Made by a program: the position numbers and the translations under genes. Positions 49,964 through 57,497 of a stretch of DNA of 61,022 nucleotides are shown here, piece by piece (positions within the stretch are counted from its first letter, which is position 1; the number at the start of each line of letters is the position of its first letter). The DNA lies in NCBI GenBank assembly GCA_964486155.1, contig CAZAKQ010000003.1:1-61022 (forward strand), given 5' to 3'. The notes beneath the pieces were generated by a model. The model did not search any database. It saw only the letters and a list, made by a program, of their open reading frames with translations, and was not told the origin of the DNA. This DNA is from JAHITU01 sp964486155 (GTDB taxonomy: Bacteria > Patescibacteriota > Minisyncoccia > Phycocordibacterales > UBA12079).

Positions 49964-52570
49964 TTATTTTTTTAGGAAAAATAAATATTTAGCTACTTCT
50001 ATTAAAATTAAATTAAAAATTCCTAGAAGTATTATTACCCACACGTCAAAAATATTTAATGAAACTGTATGTAAAATTAATTGTAAAAAAGGAACATATA
50101 TAGCAGCTAAAATCATTCCCATACTTAAAATCCAAGAAATTATTAAAAATTTGTTTGAAAAAATATTTATTTTCCATATAGGTTTATGCAAAGATTTTAG
50201 CGAAATAGCAAAAAATAAAGAATCAATAGAAAGAGCTACAAACATAATAGTTCTTATTTCTTCTAACGGAAGATTTAATTTTGTCAAAACAAAATAAAAA
50301 GCTATCAAAAATGAACCTGTAATCAAAGCTATCATCGTTATCATATTTCGTAAACGAGGAGTTAGAATCTCTGAATTATAAATTTTATCATTTTTAGTTT
50401 TAGAGTATCTTTCTTTTGGCTCAAAAACAAAAGCAAAATTCATAAAACCCTCTTCTACAATATTTATCCATAGAATTTGTGAAGCCAATACCGGCAAAGG
50501 TAACCCAAATAATAAAGCTCCAGCTACTACAAACACTTCGGAGAAAGAAGTTGAAAGTAGATAAGCCGTTATTTTTTTTAAATTATCAATAATCCTTCTT
50601 CCTTCTTCTACAGCAAAAACAATAACTGAAAAAGAATTATCTAATAAAACTAAATCAGCAGATTCTTTTGCTACTTCGGTCCCACTTTCTACTGCCATTC
50701 CTACATCAGCATTTCTTAAAGCAGGAGCATCATTTATACCGTCACCTGTCATAGCAATTATTTCTCCCATTCTTTTTAATTCTCTAGAAACTCTTAATTT
50801 TTGATTAGGATTCATTCGAGCAAAGACATTGATTTTTCTTAGAGCTTTTTCTAATTCATCGTCATTCATTTTCTCAACTTCAGACCCTGTCAATACAGGA
50901 TCTCCTTTTTTACAAATACCCACTTCTTCAGCTATTTTTCGAGCAGTTCCTTGATTATCTCCTGTTACCATTATAGTTCTAACTCCCAATCTTTTTGTAA
51001 TTAAAAGAGATTCTTTTACATCTTTTCTAATAGGATCCTCAAAAACAATTAAGCCAACAAATACTAAGTCTTTTGTTATTTCTTTATTTATTTTGTCCCA
51101 AGAAACTTTTTTATAAGCTTGTCCTGTCAATCTCAATCCTAAATTAGTTTTTTCAGTTAATATCTTTTTAAAATGGGTTTTTTCTTTTTTTGTAATTTTT
51201 CGCTTTTTTCCATTTTCAAAAATATAAGTAGATTTTTCTAGCAAAATATCTGGACGTCCATTTATATATAAAATATTTTCTTTTTCTGAAGATTTATTTA
51301 AAGAAGCTGAATAACCGTTTTTTGATGAAAACAAAAGTAAATCTAAACGAGCATTTTCTGTTTCTAATTCTTCTTGACTAATCCCTTTTTCTAATCCTTT
51401 GGTAATAATAGCTTTTTCTATAGGTCTTCCTTGAACAACCAATTTTTCGTTTTCATCTTTTTCTACAAAAGCATCAGAACCTATTACGGCCATTTTTAAG
51501 GCTTCATTTTTATCATTTTTATTTATAGTTATTAAATCTGCTAATTTCATTTTAGCCTCAGTAATTGTTCCTGTTTTATCAGTCAAAATAATAGAAACAT
51601 TTCCTAAAGTTTCTGAAGCTAAAAGATTTTTTACTAAACCACCTTTCTTTAAAATTTGTTTCATTCCAACTGCCAAAACAGCAGTAGTAGCTATAGGTAA
51701 CCCTTCTGGAATTACTGCTATAGCAACAGCAATAGCCACTAAAAACATATCTACATAAGACTCTCCTTTAAAAATTCCTAAAAAGAAAATTAAAACAGTT
51801 GCAAATAATACAGTTATGGTTAGAAAACGAATCAACCTATCCATTTTTCTTTTCATTGGAGTAACTCTTTCATAATTAGTTAAATTTTGAGAAATTTTAC
51901 CTAATTCTGTCTCATTTCCTATAGCTGTCACTAAACCTAACCCATAACCAGCTGACACAGAAGTCCCCATCCAAAGCATATTTTTTTGATCAGAGATACT
52001 TAAGTTTTCTTTTTTTATTATTTTAGAATTCTTTTCTACATCTATCCATTCTCCTGTTAAAATAGCTTCATTTACTTGTAAATTTTTTGACTGAATAAGA
52101 CGTATATCAGCTGGAACATAAACTCCTGCATTTAAAACTACTAAATCTCCTTTAGTTAAATTCTGAATAGGAATTATTTTTTGCAACCCTTCTCTTATCA
52201 CTGTGGCGGTTTTTTCTTGTGCTTTATTTAATTTCTCAAAAGCTTTATCTGCTTTATCTTCTTGGAAAATACCAACTGTTAAATTTATAAAAACAGCTAA
52301 AAATACTACGGTAGCATCTAAAAATGAACTCAGCACTAAAGCAACAATTCCTGCAATTATCAAAATAAGATTCAAAGGGCTTTTGATATGTGAAAAAACC
52401 TTACTTATAAAAGTAATTTTCTTTTTTTTATTAATTATATTAAAACCGTATTTTTTAGAATTATTAGAAACTTTTCTTAAAGTAAGACCTTTTTCTAAAT
52501 TAGATTTAAACCTTTTTTCTAATTCTTCTTTTTTAAGACTATACCAAATCTCTAGAGAATTTGTTATCAT
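49964..52570 (-). CDS. P2-type cation-transporting ATPase
   Basis: An 868-aa membrane pump of the Ca2+/cation family. About ten membrane segments; actuator motif ILTGEW (TGES with Ser replaced by Trp), M4 VIPEGLPIA, phosphorylation site DKTGTITEAKM, nucleotide-binding domain, and hinge MTGDGINDAPALRNADVGMA. The PEGLP motif is typical of Ca2+ and Na+/K+-type pumps, so Ca2+ is the best guess but is not certain. A HTH gene starts 180 bp away on the other strand, with a long AT palindrome between them. Confidence 0.93.
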   Translation of the reverse strand: MITNSLEIWYSLKKEELEKRFKSNLEKGLTLRKVSNNSKKYGFNIINKKKKITFISKVFSHIKSPLNLILIIAGIVALVLSSFLDATVVFLAVFINLTVGIFQEDKADKAFEKLNKAQEKTATVIREGLQKIIPIQNLTKGDLVVLNAGVYVPADIRLIQSKNLQVNEAILTGEWIDVEKNSKIIKKENLSISDQKNMLWMGTSVSAGYGLGLVTAIGNETELGKISQNLTNYERVTPMKRKMDRLIRFLTITVLFATVLIFFLGIFKGESYVDMFLVAIAVAIAVIPEGLPIATTAVLAVGMKQILKKGGLVKNLLASETLGNVSIILTDKTGTITEAKMKLADLITINKNDKNEALKMAVIGSDAFVEKDENEKLVVQGRPIEKAIITKGLEKGISQEELETENARLDLLLFSSKNGYSASLNKSSEKENILYINGRPDILLEKSTYIFENGKKRKITKKEKTHFKKILTEKTNLGLRLTGQAYKKVSWDKINKEITKDLVFVGLIVFEDPIRKDVKESLLITKRLGVRTIMVTGDNQGTARKIAEEVGICKKGDPVLTGSEVEKMNDDELEKALRKINVFARMNPNQKLRVSRELKRMGEIIAMTGDGINDAPALRNADVGMAVESGTEVAKESADLVLLDNSFSVIVFAVEEGRRIIDNLKKITAYLLSTSFSEVFVVAGALLFGLPLPVLASQILWINIVEEGFMNFAFVFEPKERYSKTKNDKIYNSEILTPRLRNMITMIALITGSFLIAFYFVLTKLNLPLEEIRTIMFVALSIDSLFFAISLKSLHKPIWKINIFSNKFLIISWILSMGMILAAIYVPFLQLILHTVSLNIFDVWVIILLGIFNLILIEVAKYLFFLKK

Positions 52571-52677
52571 AATATTTAAGATATATTAAAAATTTTCAAT
52601 TTGTTTTTTAATTTTAACATATATTTAAAAAAGTTTCTGTTTAAAATATTTTTATAAAAAACTTTACCATACTATAC

Positions 52678-52719
52678 TATATCTATTATATTATTATATA
52701 TAATAATATAATAGATATA
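52678..52719. promoter_or_regulatory. 42-bp perfect AT palindrome between pump and regulator
   Basis: A perfect palindrome made only of A and T except for one C/G pair in each arm (tatatctattat...ataatagatata). It sits in the divergent region before the HTH gene, about 30 bp from its ATG, as an operator would. A near-palindrome of similar composition follows the HTH gene at about 53061-53106. Confidence 0.55.
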
Positions 52720-52750
52720 TTAAGACTATAAATTAATTTTTAAAATTAAA

Positions 52751-53044
52751 ATGAAGTTCACAGGAAAACAAACTAAATTATTAGAACTTTTTTCTAAAGC
52801 TCTGGCTAATAGAAATAGAATTAAAATTCTGAATCTTATAGATGAAAAACCTAAATTAAATGTAGAAGAAATTTCAGATATTTTAAAAATGAACTATCAA
52901 TCAGGAGCTGTTCATACTCAAAGATTAGAAAAAGTCGGTTTTGTATATAAAAGATACAAAGGTTTATCTGTAGAACATATAATTACAAAGAGAGGTAAAC
53001 ATTTTTTAATTTCTCTCAAAAAAGCATTAACTTTAGAGCTTTAA
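52751..53044 (+). CDS. ArsR-like winged-helix regulator
   Basis: A 97-aa winged-helix protein: ALANRNRIKILNLIDEKPKLNVEEISDILKMNYQSGAVHTQRLEKVGFVYKRYKG is an ArsR-type HTH. There are no cysteines, so it is not a classic metal-thiolate sensor. Being divergent from a cation pump, and bracketed by AT palindromes, it may control the pump and itself. No Shine-Dalgarno is seen. Confidence 0.8.
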   Translation: MKFTGKQTKLLELFSKALANRNRIKILNLIDEKPKLNVEEISDILKMNYQSGAVHTQRLEKVGFVYKRYKGLSVEHIITKRGKHFLISLKKALTLEL

Positions 53045-53141
53045 TACTAAAAAAGTATTATAATATTATTATTATAATATTATATATAATAATATAATAA
53101 TAATTACTAACTTATTTACTTAATATTAATAAATAAAAAAT

Positions 53142-53606
53142 ATGAATATTCAAAAACAAATTAAAGAAGAAATGATGGAAGCAATGAAGAATCGTGAAGA
53201 AGTTCGTTTATTAGTTTTACGAAGTTTATTATCTGGGTTTACTAATGAACTAGTGGCTTCTGGTAAAAAACCCCAAGACGAACTTGAAGACTCTGGGGCT
53301 TTAACAGTAATTAAACGAGCAGTTAAACAAAGAAAAGATTCTATTGAACAATTTGAAAAAGGAGGACGGTTAGAATTGGCTCAAAATGAAAAAGCTGAAT
53401 TGGCAGTTTTGGAAAGATATTTACCCGAAATGATGAGTGAGGATAAAATTAAAGAAATAGCTTCAGTCAAAAAAGAAGAATTAGGAATTGAAGATAAAAC
53501 CAAAATGGGAATTTTAATTGGAGCTGTATTAGGGCAAATTAAAAGCATTGGCGAAGAAGCGGACGGTGGATTAGTGAAAAAAGTTGTTGAAGAGTTGTTT
53601 GATTAA
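53142..53606 (+). CDS. GatB/YqeY domain protein
   Basis: A 154-aa protein matching the YqeY family along its length: IQKQIKEEMMEAMKNREEVRLLVLRSLLSGFTNEL, then VIKRAVKQRKDSIEQFEKGGRLELAQNEKAELAVLERYLPEMMSEDKI. The family resembles the tRNA-binding tail of GatB; its role is not settled. It stands downstream of the HTH gene on the same strand, convergent with a membrane protein. Confidence 0.92.
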   Translation: MNIQKQIKEEMMEAMKNREEVRLLVLRSLLSGFTNELVASGKKPQDELEDSGALTVIKRAVKQRKDSIEQFEKGGRLELAQNEKAELAVLERYLPEMMSEDKIKEIASVKKEELGIEDKTKMGILIGAVLGQIKSIGEEADGGLVKKVVEELFD

Positions 53607-53619
53607 ATATTTTTAAATT

Positions 53620-54087
53620 TTAATGACATCTATTAAAAGGAGGTGTAAGCATTGGTTGTCCTTCATACCATTCAGATGTTTTTTGATAATATTTTTCACA
53701 TTCTTTTATTTCAAACAACTCTTGTTCTTTTTTAGTTTGTTCCATCATATTTTGGAAGTCTTTATAAGTAATAGATTGATCGCTAAAAAATAATAGTATA
53801 TATGGCGCAACAAAGATAAATATTCCTATCAAAATTATTATTAATTTTACTAAAATATAAACATCTTTTTTATATAATTTTGAAAATATTAAAGTAAATA
53901 TAGACATTCCTAATAAAATAAAAGCGGGAATACCTAAAACAATAAACAATCCTCCCATTTGAAATACATCACAATAAAAAGGAGAACCTGTTTCATTACA
54001 TTTTAATAACCAATACCAATATACAATCCCATCAATTAAACTGAAAACAAATAATATTCCAGCTAATTTTAAAAAAAATTTATTCAT
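53620..54087 (-). CDS. Four-pass membrane protein, unknown
   Basis: A 155-aa protein with hydrophobic segments at about residues 8-28, 45-68, 78-102 and one shorter, then a charged C-terminal tail (MMEQTKKEQELFEIKECEKYYQ). Two cysteines in the first loop (CNETGSPFYC). No family recognised. Convergent with yqeY. Confidence 0.6.
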   Translation of the reverse strand: MNKFFLKLAGILFVFSLIDGIVYWYWLLKCNETGSPFYCDVFQMGGLFIVLGIPAFILLGMSIFTLIFSKLYKKDVYILVKLIIILIGIFIFVAPYILLFFSDQSITYKDFQNMMEQTKKEQELFEIKECEKYYQKTSEWYEGQPMLTPPFNRCH

Positions 54088-54485
54088 AAAAAAATTAAAT
54101 TAATAATAATTAATATTATTATATAATAATATCACAAAATAACGTATAAAATAGTATTTTTACTGGAAGGATAATCTGATTATTTGGAGATACAGGAAAA
54201 TAAAGAAATTCATTCCATTTCTCAGCACAAATTAAACACCCCAACATGTTGAGGTGTTTAATTTGTGCTGAGGGGCACTCGTCCTGACGATCTCTAAATA
54301 AAATTCTTCGCTATCGCTTAAATTTTATTAAGAGTCGCGGGACACGGCTCACTATCGTTCCGTTTCCTTCGCTTCGCTACGGAATACTCACGATATGCTC
54401 CGCCGTTCGAGCCCGCACGAAAGCCAAACAATTGGCTTTCTCTCTCAACAAAAATTAAAATTCCCGATTTGGGAATTTAAATTTG
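54088..54485 (-). repeat. tRNA-Phe tail foldback element
   Basis: No gene. In the sense of tRNA-Phe (minus strand) the order is: tRNA tail, the hairpin attcccaaatcgggaat, the hairpin gaaagccaattgtttggctttc, an inverted T-arm copy (54401-54418, gttcgagcccgcac), a ttccg...cggaa hairpin, the AT-stem hairpin aataaaattt/aattttatt with loop aagcgatagcgaag, then a second direct tail of 17 bases identical to the tRNA end (54260-54276 versus 54480-54496). This second tail forms a 52-nt palindrome with an inverted tail (54221-54272, one mismatch). Confidence 0.8.
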
Positions 54486-54558
54486 TGCTGAGGGGCGGGC
54501 TCGAACCGCCGACCCTTCGCTCTTCAGGCGAATGCTCTACCAACTGAGCTACCTCAGC
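54486..54558 (-). tRNA. tRNA-Phe (anticodon GAA)
   Basis: Acceptor GCTGAGG/CCTCAGC, loop CTGAAGA with anticodon GAA, T-arm GGCGG-TTCGAGC-CCGCC, discriminator A. CCA is not encoded. TATAAT on the minus strand at 54573-54578 is probably its -10 box. Both its 3' tail and its 5' end are duplicated nearby. Confidence 0.95.
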
Positions 54559-54731
54559 ATATTTTATTTTCGATTATACTACCTTATTAATATATATCAA
54601 TATTTTCCGCATTCTGCGAATGCTTTTTCCTATCACCTCGTAAACATCGGTGATTTTCTCACTATCGTTCGAAATCGGATAAAAAACAAAGCAGTTTGTT
54701 TTTTCTTCAACTGAGCTACCTCAGCATATTT
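54559..54731 (-). repeat. Upstream flank of tRNA-Phe with a copied 5' end
   Basis: Holds the tRNA-Phe promoter, an atcacct...ggtgat hairpin and, at 54708-54731, a 24-bp exact copy of the tRNA-Phe 5' end with flank (as at 54541-54564; core caactgagctacctcag). So the 5' end as well as the 3' tail has been duplicated here. Confidence 0.75.
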
Positions 54732-54771
54732 AACTATTCAATTATTATATAATTCTAAAAATATTTTGCAA

Positions 54772-55107
54772 TTAAAATCCCAATAAATTATTTCCCAAAT
54801 CAAAAATAGATTCAATTACTCCTGTTGTTACTTCAGTAGTAGTTGTCACTCCATCCGAAACAACATCTACTCCAGATTGAATTTGGTTAAAAGTTTCTTT
54901 AGCTTGATCCAAAGTTTGCATAGCGCTATCTAAATAAGGTTGAAGATAATAATAAGCTCCCAAAGAAGCTCCTATTATAACAACCCAATAAACTAAACGA
55001 ATTGCACTCCCCCAAAACATCTTCCGGCGAATTTTACTAAGCATTCTCTTATTCTCTTTAGCAATTTCTAAAGTTTCTTTTATTATTTTTTTATCTTCTG
55101 GATCCAT
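54772..55107 (-). CDS. Single-pass membrane protein, unknown
   Basis: A 111-aa protein. The N-terminal helix (EDKKIIKETLEIAKENKRMLSKIRRKM) is followed by one membrane segment (about residues 35-55) and a helical tail. No family recognised. The TATAAT box (55114-55119) ends 6 nt before the ATG, so it is probably leaderless. It follows tag by 19 bp on the same strand. Confidence 0.65.
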   Translation of the reverse strand: MDPEDKKIIKETLEIAKENKRMLSKIRRKMFWGSAIRLVYWVVIIGASLGAYYYLQPYLDSAMQTLDQAKETFNQIQSGVDVVSDGVTTTTEVTTGVIESIFDLGNNLLGF

Positions 55108-55126
55108 ATTTATATTATATCATAAA

Positions 55127-55687
55127 TTAAACTTGTTTATGCCTAAAACATCTAACTTCATGATCATTTACCATTCCAATGGCTTGCATATAAGCATATA
55201 TAATCGTCGGGCCAACAAAGTTCATTCCTCTCTTTTTTAGATCTTTAGAAATTTTTTCTGAATCTTTAGTTTGAGTTGGAATTTCTGAAATTTTAGTAAA
55301 TTTATTATTTATCGGTTTTCCGTTCACGAAACCCCAAATATATTTATCAAAGCTTTCAAATTCTTTTTGAATTTCTAAAAATATTTTTGCATTTTGAACA
55401 ATTGAATTTATTTTTAAATTATTTCTGATAATTCCTTCATTTTTTAATAATTTTTCTATTTTGGTTTTTGTATATTGAGATATTTTTTTAGGATTAAAAT
55501 TATCAAAAACTTTTCTGTAATTACTTCTTTTATTTAAAATAATTTCCCACGAAAGTCCTGCCTGAGCTCCTTCTAAAATAAGCATTTCAAAGAGTTTTCT
55601 GTCATTATGAAGAGGCACACCCCATTCTTCATCGTGATATTTTTTATATATTTTGTTTTTAGGATTTACCCAAGCACATCTTTTCAT
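55127..55687 (-). CDS. tag: DNA-3-methyladenine glycosylase I
   Basis: A 186-aa base-excision repair enzyme that removes 3-methyladenine. Matches Tag throughout: RCAWVNPKNKIYKKYHDEEWGVPLHNDRKLFEMLILEGAQAGLSW with the first zinc ligands (Cys4, His17), and the C-terminal NDHEVRCFRH with the remaining ligands. The ATG is 3 nt after the 3' end of tRNA-Arg, so it is very likely co-transcribed with that tRNA and released by tRNA processing, leaving almost no leader. Confidence 0.94.
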   Translation of the reverse strand: MKRCAWVNPKNKIYKKYHDEEWGVPLHNDRKLFEMLILEGAQAGLSWEIILNKRSNYRKVFDNFNPKKISQYTKTKIEKLLKNEGIIRNNLKINSIVQNAKIFLEIQKEFESFDKYIWGFVNGKPINNKFTKISEIPTQTKDSEKISKDLKKRGMNFVGPTIIYAYMQAIGMVNDHEVRCFRHKQV

Positions 55688-55689
55688 AG

Positions 55690-55761
55690 TGTCCTTGATA
55701 GGAATCGAACCTATATCTGATCCTTAGGAGGGATCTGTTCTATCCATTAAACTACAAGGAC
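55690..55761 (-). tRNA. tRNA-Arg (anticodon CCT)
   Basis: Acceptor GTCCTTG/CAAGGAC, anticodon loop CTCCTAA with anticodon CCT, T-arm ATAGG-TTCGATT-CCTAT, discriminator A. CCA is not encoded. The tag start codon follows directly. Confidence 0.94.
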
Positions 55762-55762
55762 A

Positions 55763-55794
55763 AAAAATTGGCCCCTCAAGGGACCAATTTTTTA
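55763..55794 (-). terminator. Terminator between the glutaredoxin-like gene and tRNA-Arg
   Basis: aaaaaattgg/ccaatttttt with an inner cccct/aaggg-like pairing. The arm overlaps the stop codon of the glutaredoxin-like gene. Confidence 0.75.
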
Positions 55795-56022
55795 AAGGCT
55801 TAAAAGATTAGAAATTTTAGCTTGATCAAAACCAACAACTATTTCATCTCCTATCTCTATAACAGGAACTCCCATCTGTCCACTTTTATCTACTAATTCT
55901 TGTCTTTTTTTCTCGTCTACTGAAACATCAAAGACTTCTACTTCTATCCCTTTTTCATCAAAGAAATCTTTTGCTAAGTTACAATATCCACAAGAAGGAG
56001 TTGAATACATTTTTACTTTCAT
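55792..56022 (-). CDS. Glutaredoxin-like thiol-disulfide protein
   Basis: A 76-aa protein from the ATG at 56022. The frame is open 43 codons further upstream, but that part runs through a hairpin-rich repeat and is not conserved-looking. It has the redox motif STPSCGYC near residue 8 and the cis-proline GVPVIEIGDEIVVGFD. This is the NrdH/YruB-like group; it could reduce ribonucleotide reductase or other thiols. Confidence 0.88.
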   Translation of the reverse strand: MKVKMYSTPSCGYCNLAKDFFDEKGIEVEVFDVSVDEKKRQELVDKSGQMGVPVIEIGDEIVVGFDQAKISNLLSL

Positions 56023-56197
56023 ATTTTTCTTAACGAGCAAAGCGAGTTCAGAAAAATATGACCCGATGAAATTTGTTCTATAAATAGAACAAATTTTTTG
56101 ATTTTTTGTTAAAAAATCAAAAAACATTTTATTCGGATAATTCCTTAACACACTCTAACTCAAATTATCTAATAAGTTTCTCTATTTTACTATTTTT

Positions 56198-56584
56198 TTA
56201 AAAAAAATCAAAAAAATCTATTATTCTCTCTAAAATATTTTCTTTTTTATTTTTATAAAAATCATTCTTTTCATCTTGAGAATTTAAAATTATCGCCATT
56301 TGCTCTCCTTCTTTTACTACTCTAAACTTATTTCTTAATTCAGCTTCTATTCCTTTTTTAGTTTGCAAATATTCTATATCTAATAACACATTCTTTTGAG
56401 CATCTTTTAATTCCTTCAAAATTAATTCAGTTTTAATCCGATTGGAATATGATTTTCTTTCTCCTTGATATGCTATCAAAACACTTTTTATCAAGAAAAA
56501 AAGTAAAATAAATAACCCTATAAGAAATATCCAAGAAAAAATATTTTTACTTATTCTTTTTCTTTTTTTGCTTGAGTAAGACAT
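56198..56584 (-). CDS. FtsB/DivIC-like cell-division protein
   Basis: A 128-aa bitopic membrane protein: a basic cytosolic start, one membrane segment (residues 15-37), a coiled coil (about 45-75) and the DivIC-type end LQTKKGIEAELRNKFRVVKEGEQMAIIL. This fits the septum-formation initiator family, which links the division ring to septal peptidoglycan synthases. No ftsL or ftsI is in the window. Confidence 0.83.
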   Translation of the reverse strand: MSYSSKKRKRISKNIFSWIFLIGLFILLFFLIKSVLIAYQGERKSYSNRIKTELILKELKDAQKNVLLDIEYLQTKKGIEAELRNKFRVVKEGEQMAIILNSQDEKNDFYKNKKENILERIIDFFDFF

Positions 56585-56713
56585 TTATTTAGAGAATTAG
56601 CAAATTAGATAGTTAGTTCACCAGCTAGCAGATTAGAAGAAAAATCGCTCTGCGATTTTTCCACCTTTATTAACTTTATAAACTTTTGACTAATTTTAGT
56701 TTTCAGTATAAAA

Positions 56714-56812
56714 CTAAAATGGAATATAAACAAGAACCATGCTGACAGCTACTAAAATTCCTATTACAGCCCAAATCATTTTTATTACTTTTTGATTTTT
56801 TTTATCAAACAT
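56714..56812 (-). CDS. 32-aa single-pass membrane peptide
   Basis: Translation from the ATG at 56812 gives a basic start (MFDKKNQKVIKM) and a hydrophobic segment (IWAVIGILVAVSMVLVYIP), stop TAG at 56714. The composition is that of a real small membrane protein; function unknown. An imperfect hairpin with aaagggt/accctttt arms (56850-56883) lies between it and the divergent SD-led gene. Confidence 0.6.
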   Translation of the reverse strand: MFDKKNQKVIKMIWAVIGILVAVSMVLVYIPF

Positions 56813-56961
56813 AAATGTGTATTAAGTATACTGTATTATGTATTAAGCATAAAGGGTAGCAGACTTTACCTGCCACCCTTTATTTTTATTAATTTTATGA
56901 TACTATATTTTTAGTTGCAAGTAAATAACCAAAAACCGAAAAATACAAAAGGAGAGAAAAG

Positions 56962-57333
56962 ATGAATCTTATAGACGTTTTTAAAATGGCGATGTTTCCA
57001 AAAGAAGGAGGTGTCAACAAAAGAAGTCCTGAAATAATAGGTCTCGCTGAAGAATTTATCAAAAAAGGATCTCTATCTAAAGAAGAAATTAATTTATTAA
57101 GTAAAGATTTTTTTGAAAAAACAATCCAGAACAAACCAGATGAAGCATCTTATGCACACATTATAAAATCCGCTAAAAATGAATATTTAGCAAAATTGAT
57201 TTTAAACAAAACAGACTGGAGAGGATCTTCAACAAAAACCCTTCAAGACTTCCAAAAAAATAGCGGTAACCATTCTGTTGTAATGAAAAAAATGCAAAAA
57301 TTAATCGAACTAGCAGAATTAGATCTGCTTTAA
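56962..57333 (+). CDS. Unknown 123-aa helical protein
   Basis: Soluble and helical (SPEIIGLAEEFIKKGSLSKEEINLLSKDFFEKTI, then VVMKKMQKLIELAELDLL). No motif recognised. The start is supported by aaggag 7-8 nt upstream of the ATG. It stands alone between lepA (convergent) and the small membrane peptide. A direct repeat aactcgtttaac lies just past the stop. Confidence 0.6.
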   Translation: MNLIDVFKMAMFPKEGGVNKRSPEIIGLAEEFIKKGSLSKEEINLLSKDFFEKTIQNKPDEASYAHIIKSAKNEYLAKLILNKTDWRGSSTKTLQDFQKNSGNHSVVMKKMQKLIELAELDLL

Positions 57334-57497
57334 CAACTATTACAAACTCGTTTAACAAAGGAAACTCGTTTAACGGGTTTTCTTTATACTTAGATAAAGT
57401 AAGGACACTTGCTTCACAGCTGCCCTTTCAAAAAATTAAAAGATTAATTTATTAGAAATTATTTAAAAATTAAAAATTATAAAATTAAAAATTTATT

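Noticed and set aside
56023..56151. 43-residue N-terminal extension of the glutaredoxin-like protein
   Set aside because: It lies in hairpin-rich repeat sequence and the fold is complete from the Met at 56022.
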